From: Verrucomicrobiota bacterium
Lineage (GTDB): Bacteria > Verrucomicrobiota > Verrucomicrobiia > Opitutales > Opitutaceae
Assembly (NCBI GenBank): GCA_023446735.1
Contig: JAEXPQ010000041.1
Span: 1 to 61,171, forward strand
Reading direction: 5' to 3'
Length of the DNA: 61,171 bases
In this document: positions 31,517 to 40,494 of the stretch, piece by piece
Position numbering within the stretch: position 1 is the stretch's first letter
Layout of the letters: each line of letters starts with the position of its first letter
Position numbers and translations under genes: made by a program
The notes under the pieces: model-generated
What the model saw: the letters and a program-made list of their open reading frames with translations, nothing else
Told to the model about the DNA's origin: nothing
Database searches by the model: none

Positions 31517-32386
31517 TCAGTCTCGCGGAACGGGCGAAGCCGCCAGTGGTGCCGGCCCGGTCGTGCGGATATGGAGATCGCGTTGGGGAAAGGGGATCTC
31601 GATGCCGGCGGCCCGCAGCGCGCGCTCGATCGCGAAGTAGAGGTCGCTGCGTAATTGGTGGAGGCGGTGGGCCATGTCCTTGGTCCAGACGGCGAGCTCG
31701 AAGTCGAGGGAACTCTCGCCGAAACCGACGAAGAGCAGCTGCGGCGGCGGGTCGGCCAGCACCGCCGGATGCTCCGCGGCCAGGGTGGTGAGAACGGTAC
31801 GCAGCTTCTCCGGGTCGCTGCCATAGGCGACGCCGACCGGCAGGCGGAAACGCACCTTCGGATCCCCGTGGCTCCAGTTGGTGACGCGGTTGGCGATGAA
31901 GTCCGAGTTGGGGACGATGATGGTGATGTTGTCGTTGGTGACGACGATGGTGCTGCGAAGGTTGATGCGGGTGACGCGCCCTTCAACGCCGCCGACCTCG
32001 ACCCGGTCGCCGAGCGCAATCGGGCGCTCGACGAGGATGATGATGCCGCTGACGAAGTTGCTGATGACATTCTGCAGTCCGAAGCCGAGGCCGACACCGA
32101 TTGCGCCGGCGAAGAGCGCGAGCGAGCTCAGGTCGATGCCAGCGAACTGGAGGCCGAGGTAGGCGCCGAAGGCGATGAACGCGTATCCGAAGATGTGGGC
32201 GATGGCGAACTGCGAGGCCGGCTGCAGCTGGGTGCGGGCAAGCAGGCGCGCCAGCGCCCATTTACGCAGGCCGCGCTCGAGCAGGACGACGGCGAACAGC
32301 CAGAAGACGAGTTTGAGGAGATTCAGGACCGTGAGCTCGCCGTCGCCGAGGCGGAGAAGGGGGAACTGGAGAATCTGGTCGATCAT
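31517..32386 (-). CDS. MscS-family mechanosensitive channel
   Basis: A 289-residue channel of full MscS architecture. Membrane helices end in the pore helix LALFAGAIGVGLGFGLQNVISNFVSGIIIL, followed by the beta domain (ERPIALGDRVEVGGVEGRVTRINLRST, IIVPNSDFIANRVTNWSHGD) and the C-terminal alpha/beta domain (VRFRLPVGVAYGSDPEKLRTVL ... GIEIPFPQRDLHIRT). It opens under membrane tension to let solutes out. The ATG at 32386 puts the first helix near the N terminus; an alternative start 12 codons upstream adds no recognisable sequence. Confidence 0.93.
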   Translation of the reverse strand: MIDQILQFPLLRLGDGELTVLNLLKLVFWLFAVVLLERGLRKWALARLLARTQLQPASQFAIAHIFGYAFIAFGAYLGLQFAGIDLSSLALFAGAIGVGLGFGLQNVISNFVSGIIILVERPIALGDRVEVGGVEGRVTRINLRSTIVVTNDNITIIVPNSDFIANRVTNWSHGDPKVRFRLPVGVAYGSDPEKLRTVLTTLAAEHPAVLADPPPQLLFVGFGESSLDFELAVWTKDMAHRLHQLRSDLYFAIERALRAAGIEIPFPQRDLHIRTTGPAPLAASPVPRD

Positions 32387-32633
32387 GGCGGGCGGGTTGG
32401 AAGCGATGCGGTCGCCAGCCATTAGTTACGCGGCTGACCGTGTGGTGGGTGTTTCGGGTCCTCGCCCGCGGCCGAACGTCCGCGTGTGCGAGACCGGGGC
32501 CGCGGTCGGAGAGGAGCGTCAACACTGGGTGGAGACTGCGATTCCGCGTCGTCGCCGTTCGAGAGAAGGAGCCTGTGCCCGGGGATGGGGGCGGAGCCCT
32601 TGCGCTGCGCGCGGCCGGCGGCGGTTGGGCACA

Positions 32634-32849
32634 TCATGGCTTGGGCTTTCGGGTGAGTTGGAAGACCGTCCCGATCGTCCAGCCCGCGAGGATCCCGACT
32701 CCGGCCGAAAGCATGATGACCAGCGACTGCGACAGGTTCAGCGACCAGAAAAGAAAGCGGACCTGCGCCATCGCGGCATTCTGGATGACGAAGACCAAGG
32801 CGAGCAGGAGAAGCGCCCCTGCGAAGATGAGTTTGGGCTTGTTGGACAT
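32634..32849 (-). CDS. LapA/DUF1049-family small membrane protein
   Basis: A 71-residue protein with two membrane helices (LIFAGALLLLALVFVIQNAAM and LVIMLSAGVGILAGWTIGTVF) joined by the LapA-type motif QVRFLFWSLNLSQSLV. In proteobacteria LapA acts with LapB in control of lipopolysaccharide synthesis; whether this holds here is not shown. The start at 32849 is the ATG of MSNKPKL; upstream codons of the same frame look non-coding. Confidence 0.85.
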   Translation of the reverse strand: MSNKPKLIFAGALLLLALVFVIQNAAMAQVRFLFWSLNLSQSLVIMLSAGVGILAGWTIGTVFQLTRKPKP

Positions 32850-33023
32850 GGCAACGACGCCCAGCGGATCGGAACGACCCGGGAGGACTTCGCAGTATAG
32901 CGGGTTCGGCGCCATGCAGCAAACCGGCGGGCGATCGTGCGAACGGAACCAGGCGAGGTCTGATAGCGGCACCAGCTAAGGGCGTGGTAGTTTCCGAAGA
33001 CGCGATGGCGAAATGCTTCGGGC

Positions 33024-34417
33024 TCAGGTGTCGCCCGGCTGGCCGCCGAGCGGGCCGTCGGCGGGGCTTTCGGGCTTCTCGTCGCCAGGGAGCAGCGACA
33101 CGAGGCGGAAGAGGTCGGCGCGGCGGTCGAGGCGGGGGGGACGGTGCCGTCGGAGCGGGAGGCGTGGAGGTCGTCGAGGTCGACGTCGCAGACGAGGAGC
33201 GTCTCTTCGTTGGAGTCGGCCTCGGCGGCGATGCCGTCGCGGGCGAAGGCGAAATCGGAAGGAGTGAGCACCGCGGCCTGGCCGTAGTTGATGTCGAGGT
33301 TGCCGACATCAGGGAGGTCGCCGACGTTGCCGGCGAGGGCGACGTAGATCTGGTTCTCGATGGCACGGGCCTGGGCACAGTAGCGGACGCGGAGGTAGCC
33401 CTGGCGGTTGTCGGTGCAGAAGGGGACGAAGAGGATCTCGGCGCCCTGGTCGGCGAGGTAGCGGGCGGCCTCCGGGAACTCGACGTCGTAACGGATGAGG
33501 ACGCCAATCTTGCCTTTGGGGGTATCGATGGCGCGGAGGGTGTGGCCGCCGGAGATGCCCCACCATTTGCGCTCGTTGGGAGTAATGTGGAGTTTCGGCT
33601 GGCCGACGATCTCGCCGGAGGGGATGCAGACGAAGGCGACGTTGTGGAGCTTGCCCTTCTCCGCGACCGGGTGGCTGCCGGCGATGATGGTGAGGCCGTG
33701 GCGCGCGGCGAGGCGGCTCATGAGGCCGGTGAAACGCTTCTCGTAGGTGGCGAGGCGGCGGATGCCCCCGACGGGCGAGAGGGCGTCCTCCTGCGAGAGG
33801 AGTTGAACGGAGACAAACTCGGGCAGCAGAACGAAGTCGGCGCGATAGTCGGCCGCGACCTCGACGAAGTACGTCACCTGGCGCTCGAAGTCGGCGAAGG
33901 ATTTGACCTTGCGCATCTGGTACTGGCCGCAGGCGAGGCGGGCCTTGCGCGCGCCGGCGGGCGGGCGCTGGTAGTCGGGGTTGAGCCCCCCGATGAGGCT
34001 GCCGAAGTTGGCGCTGCGCGGGTCGCGCAGGTAGTTGGGCATGACCCCGCGTAGGGTGAAGCCCTCGCGCATTTGGAAGCTGAGCACGAGGTCGCGCAGC
34101 TCGCCGGAGGTGACGCGCTGGGCGTACTCCTCGGGCGACATGCGGCCGGCATGGTCCTGGTAGTTCCAGAGCCGGCCGCCGGCGAGGATGCGCCGCTTGT
34201 TGAGGCGGCGGCAGAGCTGGCGGCGGGCCTCGTAGAGGGCGGCGCCGATGCTGCGGCCGCGGCAGTCGGGATGGACGTAGACGTCTGCGCCGTAGAGCGT
34301 GTCGGCGGCGGGGTTGTGGTTGGTGAAGTAGCCGCCGTCGGTGATGCCGGACCTGGTGTGGTGGCGGAGCGGATCGGGGCCGAGATCAACGATGAGGGCG
34401 GAGACGGCGCCGACAAT
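33024..34417 (-). pseudogene. Degraded GNAT/carbon-nitrogen hydrolase gene
   Basis: The frame encodes the second half of a GNAT acetyltransferase (IVGAVSALIVDLG, ADVYVHPDCRGRSIGAALYEARRQL) and then a nitrilase-family hydrolase (FVLLPEFVSVQLL with the catalytic Glu, PKLHITPNERKWW with the catalytic Lys). It resembles known two-domain proteins of about 500 residues. Three defects are visible. The first 70 or so residues of the GNAT domain are absent, and the frame runs into the end of the SLC13 gene without any ATG, GTG or TTG before 34141. The nucleophilic cysteine of the expected ICYDVEFPE is Arg (CGT codon at 33491-33493). A run of seven G's at 33134-33140 shifts the frame; adding one base restores the tail RLDRRADLFRLVSLLPGDEKP ending at 33024. 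A shortened protein from 34141 could be made but would lack the nucleophile. Confidence 0.75.
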
Positions 34418-34436
34418 GTTACAGACCGCTTGCCGT

Positions 34437-36206
34437 TCAGAACGGCCAGAAGCGCGGTATGCCCCAGACGGCGATGGCGAAGAAGAGCAGGTTGAGCGGG
34501 ATGCCGAGGCGGGCGAAATCGGTGAAACGGTAGCCGCCGGCGGTGTAGACCATGGCGTTGGTCTGGTAGCCGACCGGTGTGGCGAAACTCGTCGAGGCGG
34601 CGAAGGCCACGGCCATGACGAAGGGCTTGGGGTCGACGCCGAGCGAATGCGCGATTCCGATACCCAGCGGGGCGAGGAGGACCGCGGTGGCGTTGTTGCT
34701 CATGAACTCGGTCAGCACGGCGGTGAGGAGGTAGAGCGCGCCCAGCGCGAAGACCGGCGAACCGTTGCCGGCCAGGTCGAGCGCCTGTTTGGCCAGCCAG
34801 ACGGCGCCGCCGGTCTTCTCGAGCGCGGTTCCCAGCGGGATCATGGCGGCGAGGAGCACGACCACCCGCCATTGGACCGCCTCGAAGATTTCCTCGGTCT
34901 TCAGGCACCCCGTGGCCCAGAGGGCAAGGCCGCCGAGGATCGACGCCGGGAGGATGTCGACGACGCCGAGTGCGGCGGCCGCGACGACCGCGGCCATGAT
35001 GGCCAACGCCCACGGAACGCGTCCGCGGGTGAGCTTCGGTGCGGAGACCTCGCCGAGCAGAATGAAGTCACGCTCGTGCGTAAGCCGATGCACGGCGGCG
35101 CGCCGGCCGAGCACCAGGAGGATGTCGCCGATCTCGAGCGGGGTGTGGGCAAGACGCTGGCGCAACACGGCGCCGTGGCGTTGCAAAGCGAGCACAGCGA
35201 GCTCGTGCGCATCGCCGAAACGCAGGTCGCCGACGGTCTGGCCGGCGAACGGAGCGCCCGGGGCAACGATGGCCTCCGCGAGCATGAGATCGTCGCCTTG
35301 GAGGACGGCGTCGCGGAGCTTGAACTCCGGATTCAGGGCGAGCCCCGAGCGGCCCTTGAGGGCGAGCAGCCCCTTCGCCTCGCCCCGGACGAGCAACAGG
35401 TCGCCGGCGACCAGTGGCTCGTCGAGGGGGGAAAGGAGATGCTGCTTGTCGCGGACGATCTCGACGAGCGTCACGGGTGTGTCGCCGGGGAGGCGGCCGG
35501 CGCCCAGCGCCCGGCCGATCAGGGGCGAGCCGGGCATGACCCGCAGTTCGGTGATGAACTCACCGAGGCCGTAGCGCTCAACCATCTCGGTGGCGTGGCG
35601 GTCCGGCAGCAACCAAGGCCCGAGGATCCAGAGGTACAGGGTGCCGGCCGCGAAGAGCAGCAGGCCAAGCTGGGCGAACTCGAACATCGAGAAGGCCGGC
35701 AGGCCCGCCTTTACGGCGATGGAGTTGACCAGGAGGTTCGTCGAGGTGCCGATGAGCGTGCAGACCCCGCCGAACTGCGAGGCGTAGGAGAGCGGGATGA
35801 GGAAGCGGGAGGCCGGCAGCTTGCGTTCGCGGGCGGCGAGCAGCACGAGCGGCAACAGCACGGCGACGGCGGCCGTGTTGTTGACGAAAGCGGAGATCGC
35901 GCCGGTCACGACCATGATGAGCAGCAGCAGCAGCCAGGGCCAACGCGCGGTGCGCATGAGCACCGCGCCGAGGGCGGCGAGCGCACCCGTTTTCTGGAGA
36001 CCGGCGCTGAGGATGAACATGCACGCCACGGTGACGGTGGCGGGGTTGCCGAAGCCCGAGAGCATCTCGACGGGCGAGAGGATACCGGTGAGCAGCAGCA
36101 CGACCGCTCCGGCGAGCCCGACGGCCTCGGGCGGAAAGCGCTCGGTGAAGAACGCCACCATCATGGCGGCGATCAGGCCGAGGACGATCCACGTTTCGGG
36201 AGTCAT
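34437..36206 (-). CDS. SLC13/DASS-type permease with two TrkA-C domains
   Basis: A 589-residue anion transporter. Membrane helices at the N terminus (TWIVLGLIAAMMVAFFTERF, AVVLLLTGILSP) lead to the first family motif AFVNNTAAVAVLLPLV and TLIGTSTNLLVN. Two central TrkA-C (RCK C-terminal) domains occupy residues 215-390 (MPGSPLIGRALGAGRLPGD; APGAPFAGQTVGDLRFGD). The second half repeats the transport motif as EFMSNNATAVLLAPLG and TSFATPVGYQTNAMVY. This SNT-type motif pair binds Na+ and a dicarboxylate or sulfate in relatives. Which anion is unknown. Its final codons (PRFWPF) overlap the decayed 5' end of the GNAT/nitrilase pseudogene. Confidence 0.92.
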   Translation of the reverse strand: MTPETWIVLGLIAAMMVAFFTERFPPEAVGLAGAVVLLLTGILSPVEMLSGFGNPATVTVACMFILSAGLQKTGALAALGAVLMRTARWPWLLLLLIMVVTGAISAFVNNTAAVAVLLPLVLLAARERKLPASRFLIPLSYASQFGGVCTLIGTSTNLLVNSIAVKAGLPAFSMFEFAQLGLLLFAAGTLYLWILGPWLLPDRHATEMVERYGLGEFITELRVMPGSPLIGRALGAGRLPGDTPVTLVEIVRDKQHLLSPLDEPLVAGDLLLVRGEAKGLLALKGRSGLALNPEFKLRDAVLQGDDLMLAEAIVAPGAPFAGQTVGDLRFGDAHELAVLALQRHGAVLRQRLAHTPLEIGDILLVLGRRAAVHRLTHERDFILLGEVSAPKLTRGRVPWALAIMAAVVAAAALGVVDILPASILGGLALWATGCLKTEEIFEAVQWRVVVLLAAMIPLGTALEKTGGAVWLAKQALDLAGNGSPVFALGALYLLTAVLTEFMSNNATAVLLAPLGIGIAHSLGVDPKPFVMAVAFAASTSFATPVGYQTNAMVYTAGGYRFTDFARLGIPLNLLFFAIAVWGIPRFWPF

Positions 36207-36561
36207 GGGTGCCAGTGTGACTGTCGATGCGGAGGGAACAAGCGTGGTCCCGTTCCGGGCTCACGCGTGCACATCATTTTGAAGGTGTCGAGGCGGTCGG
36301 CGAAAGCGACCGCGGTCCGTGTTTCACCCTCTTCATGCGGTAGGTGGAGCGAGGCGCGGGAGGAGCCCGCCTTGGCCCCGCCGAAAGCGAATGGGGCCGC
36401 CGCTTGAACGACAGCGCCTTGAATTTGTTGTCCGATCTCCGGCGGTGTGTTGCTGCCGGGGCGTTCGGCGCTAGCTTCTGGCCCAAAGCGCCGGAGTGAA
36501 GGCGCGGATCGGGCACTCTGTCCGAAAGAACCCGCAAACCGGCAAACAAGGAGACAAGTCC
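36207..36561. other. Divergent intergenic region
   Basis: About 355 bases between the SLC13 permease and the YqjD-like gene. It has a 6-bp hairpin GGCCCC/GGGGCC (36374-36398) and, at its end, the Shine-Dalgarno AAGGAG before the ATG at 36562. No convincing promoter hexamers or further gene. Confidence 0.45.
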
Positions 36562-36897
36562 ATGGAAACGTTCTTTCCGAATTCAGAGACTGCTGACAGC
36601 CAAATTGCTCGCGAGCGAGTGATGGCGGACCTGCGGGCGCTGGCGAGTGACGCGGAGGCGCTACTGAAGGCGACCGCGGGCGACGTGAGCGACAAGGCGA
36701 AGGAAGCGCGCGAGAAACTCGCCGCCGGCCTGGAGAAAGCGAAGTCGACCTATGCCGACCTGCAGGCGCAGGGCATCGAGTCGGCGAAGACGGCCGCGAA
36801 GAAGGCGGACGCGACGATCCGCAGCCACCCCTACGAGTCGATCGGCGTGGCCTTCGGTGTCGGGCTGCTGCTCGGCGCGTTGCTGCGGCGGAGATAG
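36562..36897 (+). CDS. YqjD/ElaB-like (DUF883) membrane-anchored protein
   Basis: A 111-residue protein with an amphipathic, Ala/Lys/Glu-rich helical body (ADLRALASDAEALLKATAGDVSDKAKEAREKLAAGL) and a C-terminal membrane anchor (GVAFGVGLLLGALLRRR), the layout of ElaB/YqjD. E. coli YqjD binds ribosomes at the inner membrane in stationary phase. The ATG is preceded by AAGGAG at good spacing. It heads a three-gene cluster with the YqjE-like and YqjK-like genes, the same order as E. coli yqjD-yqjE-yqjK. Confidence 0.88.
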   Translation: METFFPNSETADSQIARERVMADLRALASDAEALLKATAGDVSDKAKEAREKLAAGLEKAKSTYADLQAQGIESAKTAAKKADATIRSHPYESIGVAFGVGLLLGALLRRR

Positions 36898-36902
36898 CCA
36901 CG

Positions 36903-37292
36903 ATGCCTGACGTCGCACAGGATGCGGGCGGACCGATGGCCTCGGCGCGGCGGCTCGCCTCCTCGCTGCTGGGGTTGGTTGGCTCGCGGGCGGAGCTGTT
37001 CACGGTCGAGCTGCAGGAGGAGAAGTTGCGCGCGATTCGGCTGCTGGTGTGGCTGTGCGCCGCGCTGGCATTCGGAATGGCGGCAGCCGCGGTGGTGTTC
37101 GCCCTGACGGCTCTGTTTCTGTGGCAAACGTTTGGTTATATCGGGCTCGGTGGCATGGCTCTCGGGGCCTCGCTGATCGCCGGTGTGATTCTCTGGGCTC
37201 TGCGGCGGCAGCTTTTGCATGGGCCGCAGCCCTTCTCGGCCACGGTGAACGAACTCCGAAAGGACTACGAATGTTTGCGGCCGCACGATTGA
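36903..37292 (+). CDS. YqjE-like (phage holin 3-6/DUF1469) membrane protein
   Basis: A 129-residue membrane protein with an N-terminal amphipathic helix (ARRLASSLLGLVGSRAELFTVELQEEK) and two membrane helices (LLVWLCAALAFGMAAAAVVF; LGGMALGASLIAGVILWAL). This matches the YqjE/DUF1469 family, called holin-like only by fold. It follows the YqjD-like gene by 5 bases and overlaps the next gene by 22. Confidence 0.88.
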   Translation: MPDVAQDAGGPMASARRLASSLLGLVGSRAELFTVELQEEKLRAIRLLVWLCAALAFGMAAAAVVFALTALFLWQTFGYIGLGGMALGASLIAGVILWALRRQLLHGPQPFSATVNELRKDYECLRPHD

Positions 37293-37531
37293 GCGAGCTC
37301 GCCACCCGCAAGCGCCAGCTCGTGGTGCAGGCGGATTTGCACCGCAACACCCTGGGCGTAGCCAGCCGGGAGCTGGGCCGCGGTTGCGCGGCCGCGAAAG
37401 ATTTCGCGAGCCAACACCGCTGGTGGCTGCTTGGTGGCGCGGTTGTGGTGGGGGTTGTGCTGGCCCGCCGGTGGCGCGCCATCGCGGCGGCCTTGCCCAC
37501 CCTCGTCTCGGTATGGCGCGCGTTCCGCTGA
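37271..37531 (+). CDS. YqjK-like small membrane-associated protein
   Basis: An 86-residue protein with a basic helical body (LSELATRKRQLVVQADLHRNTLGVASREL) and one hydrophobic segment (WWLLGGAVVVGVVLARRW). Size, position after YqjD/YqjE-like genes and the R-rich helix fit YqjK. The start is the ATG at 37271, overlapping the previous gene by 22 bases. Precise role unknown. Confidence 0.7.
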   Translation: MFAAARLSELATRKRQLVVQADLHRNTLGVASRELGRGCAAAKDFASQHRWWLLGGAVVVGVVLARRWRAIAAALPTLVSVWRAFR

Positions 37532-37573
37532 CGCGTGACCGGCACGGAACGGGTGTCTCGCTTGATTGCGGAC

Positions 37574-39691
37574 CTAAGTTGCAAGGTGCGCCGGGGTGAG
37601 CTCGGTCTCGTGGCAGGCGCGGATGAAGGAGGCGGCGCTCCAGGCCTGGAAAGCCTTGCCCATCGGGCGGCCGGTGGTGCCGTGGGCCCATTCGTTGAAC
37701 TCCCACTCGTGGTCGCGGCCGAGCTGGTTGAGTCGCGCGAGCCGGAGCAGTTCCTGGCGGGCGACTTCGTGCAGGCCCAGGCGGTGGATACAGCGGACCC
37801 AGAGCCCGCCGATGAACGGCCAGAGCCCGCCGTTGTGGTAGTGGTGCGGCAGGTTGAGGAGGTTTACGGTGTAGTAGGTGCGCCAGTCGGGATCGCCGGA
37901 CTGCACGACGGGGTAGAGGTTGGCGACCGGCCAGGGCTGGTTGACGCCGACGCCCCACATGAACCGGAAGGCCGTGCGGGCGCGGTCGAGGTCGAGCAGG
38001 TTCATGAGGAACGCGAGCAGATTCCCGTAGACGTCGCAGCGCCAGTTGAACGCGAAGGGCGTGATCTCAGCGATGAGGTACTGGGTGTCGCCGAGGGAGA
38101 ACTGGCGATCGGCGAAGCGGTTCGCGGCGTGGCCGGTGCCAGGAGCGGCGGGCGTGCTGCCGTTCTGGGCGGTGGAGGGCCAGAAGGTGTCGAGCAGTCG
38201 GCCGCGGATCCGCTGGGCCCAGCGGAGGTAGTCGGCCGCGCGGTCGAAATCCCCGAGGAACTCGATGAGGCGACCGAAACAGACGTTGGCGCGGTACCAG
38301 AGGACTTCGTCGTAGAGGACGTTGTAGCTGCGGCCGAAGAGGTCGGTCCAGTCGCCGGCCTCGGGGATCTCGAGGAGACCGTCGTTGTTGCTGTCGTGCG
38401 CGGTGAGCCAGTCCATCGCGCGCTGGAGCGCGGGGCGATGGCGCTTGAGAAACTCGAGGTCGCCCGTGCGCGTGACCCAGTTGTAGACGGCGATCACGAG
38501 CCATAGGCCGCTGTCGATGGAGCAGATGTTGCCCACGCCGCCGTAGTCGGGCGTGCCGGAGTCGATACGGACGTTGGCCGGAATCTGGCCGGAGGGCGTG
38601 ATGGCTCCGAGCAGCGTCTCGAGAGTCGCGCGCTGGCAGGTGGCGATGTCGGGCTGGTCGATGAGATCGAGGGTGTTGATGACGGTGAACGCTCCGTCGC
38701 GCGCCCAGACAGAGCGGTAGTTGGCATCGGTGCCGGTGACGGTGTTGTCGGTGAGCGAGCAGGCGGAGAAACCGAGCGGGGTGATGTTCTTGCGGAGGGC
38801 GACGACGGCCTGCTCGTAGGCGGTGCGAAGGAAGGCGCGGTCGGTTTCGGTGAACGCGGGGAACGCGGTGTCGTGAAAAAGCAGACGCAGCGGGGCGGTC
38901 TGGTCCTGCGCGGGGATCTCGGTCTCGAGGGCGCCGGGCTGGCGGCGGATGACGCCGAAGTGGCGCAGGCCGTCGAGCACGCCGTCGGCGAGGACGTTGC
39001 GGGCGGTGTAGATGGGGATGTCGACAGTGGCCTCGAAAAGCTCGGGGTGGGCGTTGTCGACGATGATGCCGCGCACGCCGGGCAGACGGAACATGGTCGA
39101 GTCGTTGCCGGTGTCGCCAGCGACGAGGACCTGCGTGAGGGGCAGTTGCAGACGGTCGCAGAGCCACTGGAGCGCGCCGCCCTTGGTGGCGCGGCAGGGG
39201 AGCACGTCGAGGTCGCGGGCGCTGGAGTAGACGATGCTGACGTCGAGTCCGGCGGTGCTGAGGGAGCGGCGGAGATCGTCGAGCTTGGCGGGTGTGGCGT
39301 GATCGAGGAACCAGCTCGATTTGAAGGTATGTTGGAACTCCTCGGGCTGGCGACGCACGCCCGGAAAAACAGCGACGACGCTCTCAACCCGGGTGCGGTC
39401 CCAACCGTCGGAAAGGTAGCCGTCGAAGTCGCCGAGCGCGGTCCCCGTGCGACCGTCGAAGATCTGGGTGCCGACTCCGCCAATGTAGAAGTCGGGAGCC
39501 GGCAGAAGGCCGGCGGCAACGAGGCGCTGCATGTCATCGACGAGCCGGCCGCTGTTGTAGGCAAGGAGCGGGCGGCGGCCGGCGGGGAGCGTCTCCCAGG
39601 CGGTCTTGAAGCGCCGCGCGGACTCCGGGTTGCCGAGGATCGTGCCATCGAGATCGGAGCTGAAGAGACGAATCGCGGAGGGTTGTTTCAT
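37574..39691 (-). CDS. Sucrose-phosphatase-like HAD fused to an (alpha/alpha)6 glycosidase
   Basis: A 705-residue fusion. Residues 1-245 are a HAD-IIB phosphatase of the sucrose-phosphatase type: motif I SSDLDGTILG, motif II LAYNSGRLVDDM, the lysine in ATKGGALQWL, and motif IV VAGDTGNDSTMF, which matches the GD-x-GND of sucrose-phosphatases. Residues 270-695 form an (alpha/alpha)6-barrel glycosidase resembling GH100 invertases and glycogen-debranching C domains: NYRSVWARDGAFTVINTL, NICSIDSGLWLVIAVYNW, EIPEAGDWTDLFGR, and HDHEWEFNEW-like DHEWEFNEWAHG at the end. The Asp and Glu residues of these motifs are candidate catalysts. Combined with the GT4 at 27.6 kb, it could finish and then break down a sucrose-like disaccharide. 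Which domain pair acts on which sugar is inferred. Confidence 0.82.
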   Translation of the reverse strand: MKQPSAIRLFSSDLDGTILGNPESARRFKTAWETLPAGRRPLLAYNSGRLVDDMQRLVAAGLLPAPDFYIGGVGTQIFDGRTGTALGDFDGYLSDGWDRTRVESVVAVFPGVRRQPEEFQHTFKSSWFLDHATPAKLDDLRRSLSTAGLDVSIVYSSARDLDVLPCRATKGGALQWLCDRLQLPLTQVLVAGDTGNDSTMFRLPGVRGIIVDNAHPELFEATVDIPIYTARNVLADGVLDGLRHFGVIRRQPGALETEIPAQDQTAPLRLLFHDTAFPAFTETDRAFLRTAYEQAVVALRKNITPLGFSACSLTDNTVTGTDANYRSVWARDGAFTVINTLDLIDQPDIATCQRATLETLLGAITPSGQIPANVRIDSGTPDYGGVGNICSIDSGLWLVIAVYNWVTRTGDLEFLKRHRPALQRAMDWLTAHDSNNDGLLEIPEAGDWTDLFGRSYNVLYDEVLWYRANVCFGRLIEFLGDFDRAADYLRWAQRIRGRLLDTFWPSTAQNGSTPAAPGTGHAANRFADRQFSLGDTQYLIAEITPFAFNWRCDVYGNLLAFLMNLLDLDRARTAFRFMWGVGVNQPWPVANLYPVVQSGDPDWRTYYTVNLLNLPHHYHNGGLWPFIGGLWVRCIHRLGLHEVARQELLRLARLNQLGRDHEWEFNEWAHGTTGRPMGKAFQAWSAASFIRACHETELTPAHLAT

Positions 39692-39903
39692 GAGACGGAC
39701 GATGACGAGGAAGGGAACCTGAGAGAGGCTGAGAAACCGAGGCTTTGCAACGGACCACCCATATTGATCGCCTCTAGGGGTATAGCGAAGAACGATGGAT
39801 GCGAGCAGTGGCGGCGTTCGCCGACCCGGATGAACCGGTTAGGGTGCGCGTGCCGTTGTTTTGGTCGGCCCAACCCCGCTGACCTTGCCGACGACGTTTG
39901 CCG

Positions 39904-40494
39904 ATGCTCTCCAAGAATAATCGAGTTCTGACTCTCCTCGTCGAGCAGCCCCTCGGGCTGCTGGCGTTGGCGTCGCTTGTCGCTTGCCTCGATTTCCAAT
40001 CCGGACCGGGTATCCAGTTCTCAATTGGCTATGCGCTACCGGTGCTGGCGGCCGGATGGGCGCTGCGGGTCCGGTGGATGATCGCGTTCGCGCTCGGGCT
40101 GCCGCTGCTGCGGTTGGCGATGGCGTGGCAGTGGAGCGCTGACTGGCCGGACTTGGCCGCCGGGGCAAATCTGGTGATCCGTTCCGCCGTGCTCCTTTTG
40201 TTGGGTGGGATCGCCCGCCGCTGCCGGATCGCCGAACAGGAAGTGAAAGTGCTGCATGGTCTCCTGCCGGTTTGCATGCATTGCAAGCGCATCCGTGATG
40301 AGCAACAGGAGTGGCAACCGATCGAACGTTACATCCGCGACCATTCGGAGGCCGATTTCTCCCACGGAATCTGTCCGGAGTGTTCGAAGATATACTACCC
40401 GGATTTTGGCCTCGGCGACGAGCCGCCCGCGCCGCCCGCGCACAATCCCGAAGGGGAGAGGTCGCCTGCTCGCTCGCTCAAGTCTCCTTCGTGA
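39904..40494 (+). CDS. Membrane protein with a sensor-type Cys-rich C-terminal tail
   Basis: A 196-residue protein with about four to five membrane helices in the first 110 residues (LLVEQPLGLLALASLVACL, FSIGYALPVLAAGWAL, WMIAFALGLPLLRLAM, LVIRSAVLLLLGGIA). A cytosolic module follows: LHGLLPVCMHCKRIRDEQQ, EWQPIERYIRDHSEA, DFSHGICPECSKIYYPDFG. This CxxC...CPEC tail occurs at the ends of many histidine kinases and diguanylate-cyclase-like regulators, here without any kinase domain. The CxxC pairs could bind zinc or a redox signal. Start is ATG 39904 (TTG 39898 is two codons earlier). Its end overlaps the ClC gene on the other strand by 17 bases. Confidence 0.75.
   Translation: MLSKNNRVLTLLVEQPLGLLALASLVACLDFQSGPGIQFSIGYALPVLAAGWALRVRWMIAFALGLPLLRLAMAWQWSADWPDLAAGANLVIRSAVLLLLGGIARRCRIAEQEVKVLHGLLPVCMHCKRIRDEQQEWQPIERYIRDHSEADFSHGICPECSKIYYPDFGLGDEPPAPPAHNPEGERSPARSLKSPS

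Noticed and set aside
36903..37292. A prophage holin.
   Set aside because: The match is to the DUF1469/YqjE family, with YqjD-like and YqjK-like neighbours and no phage genes.
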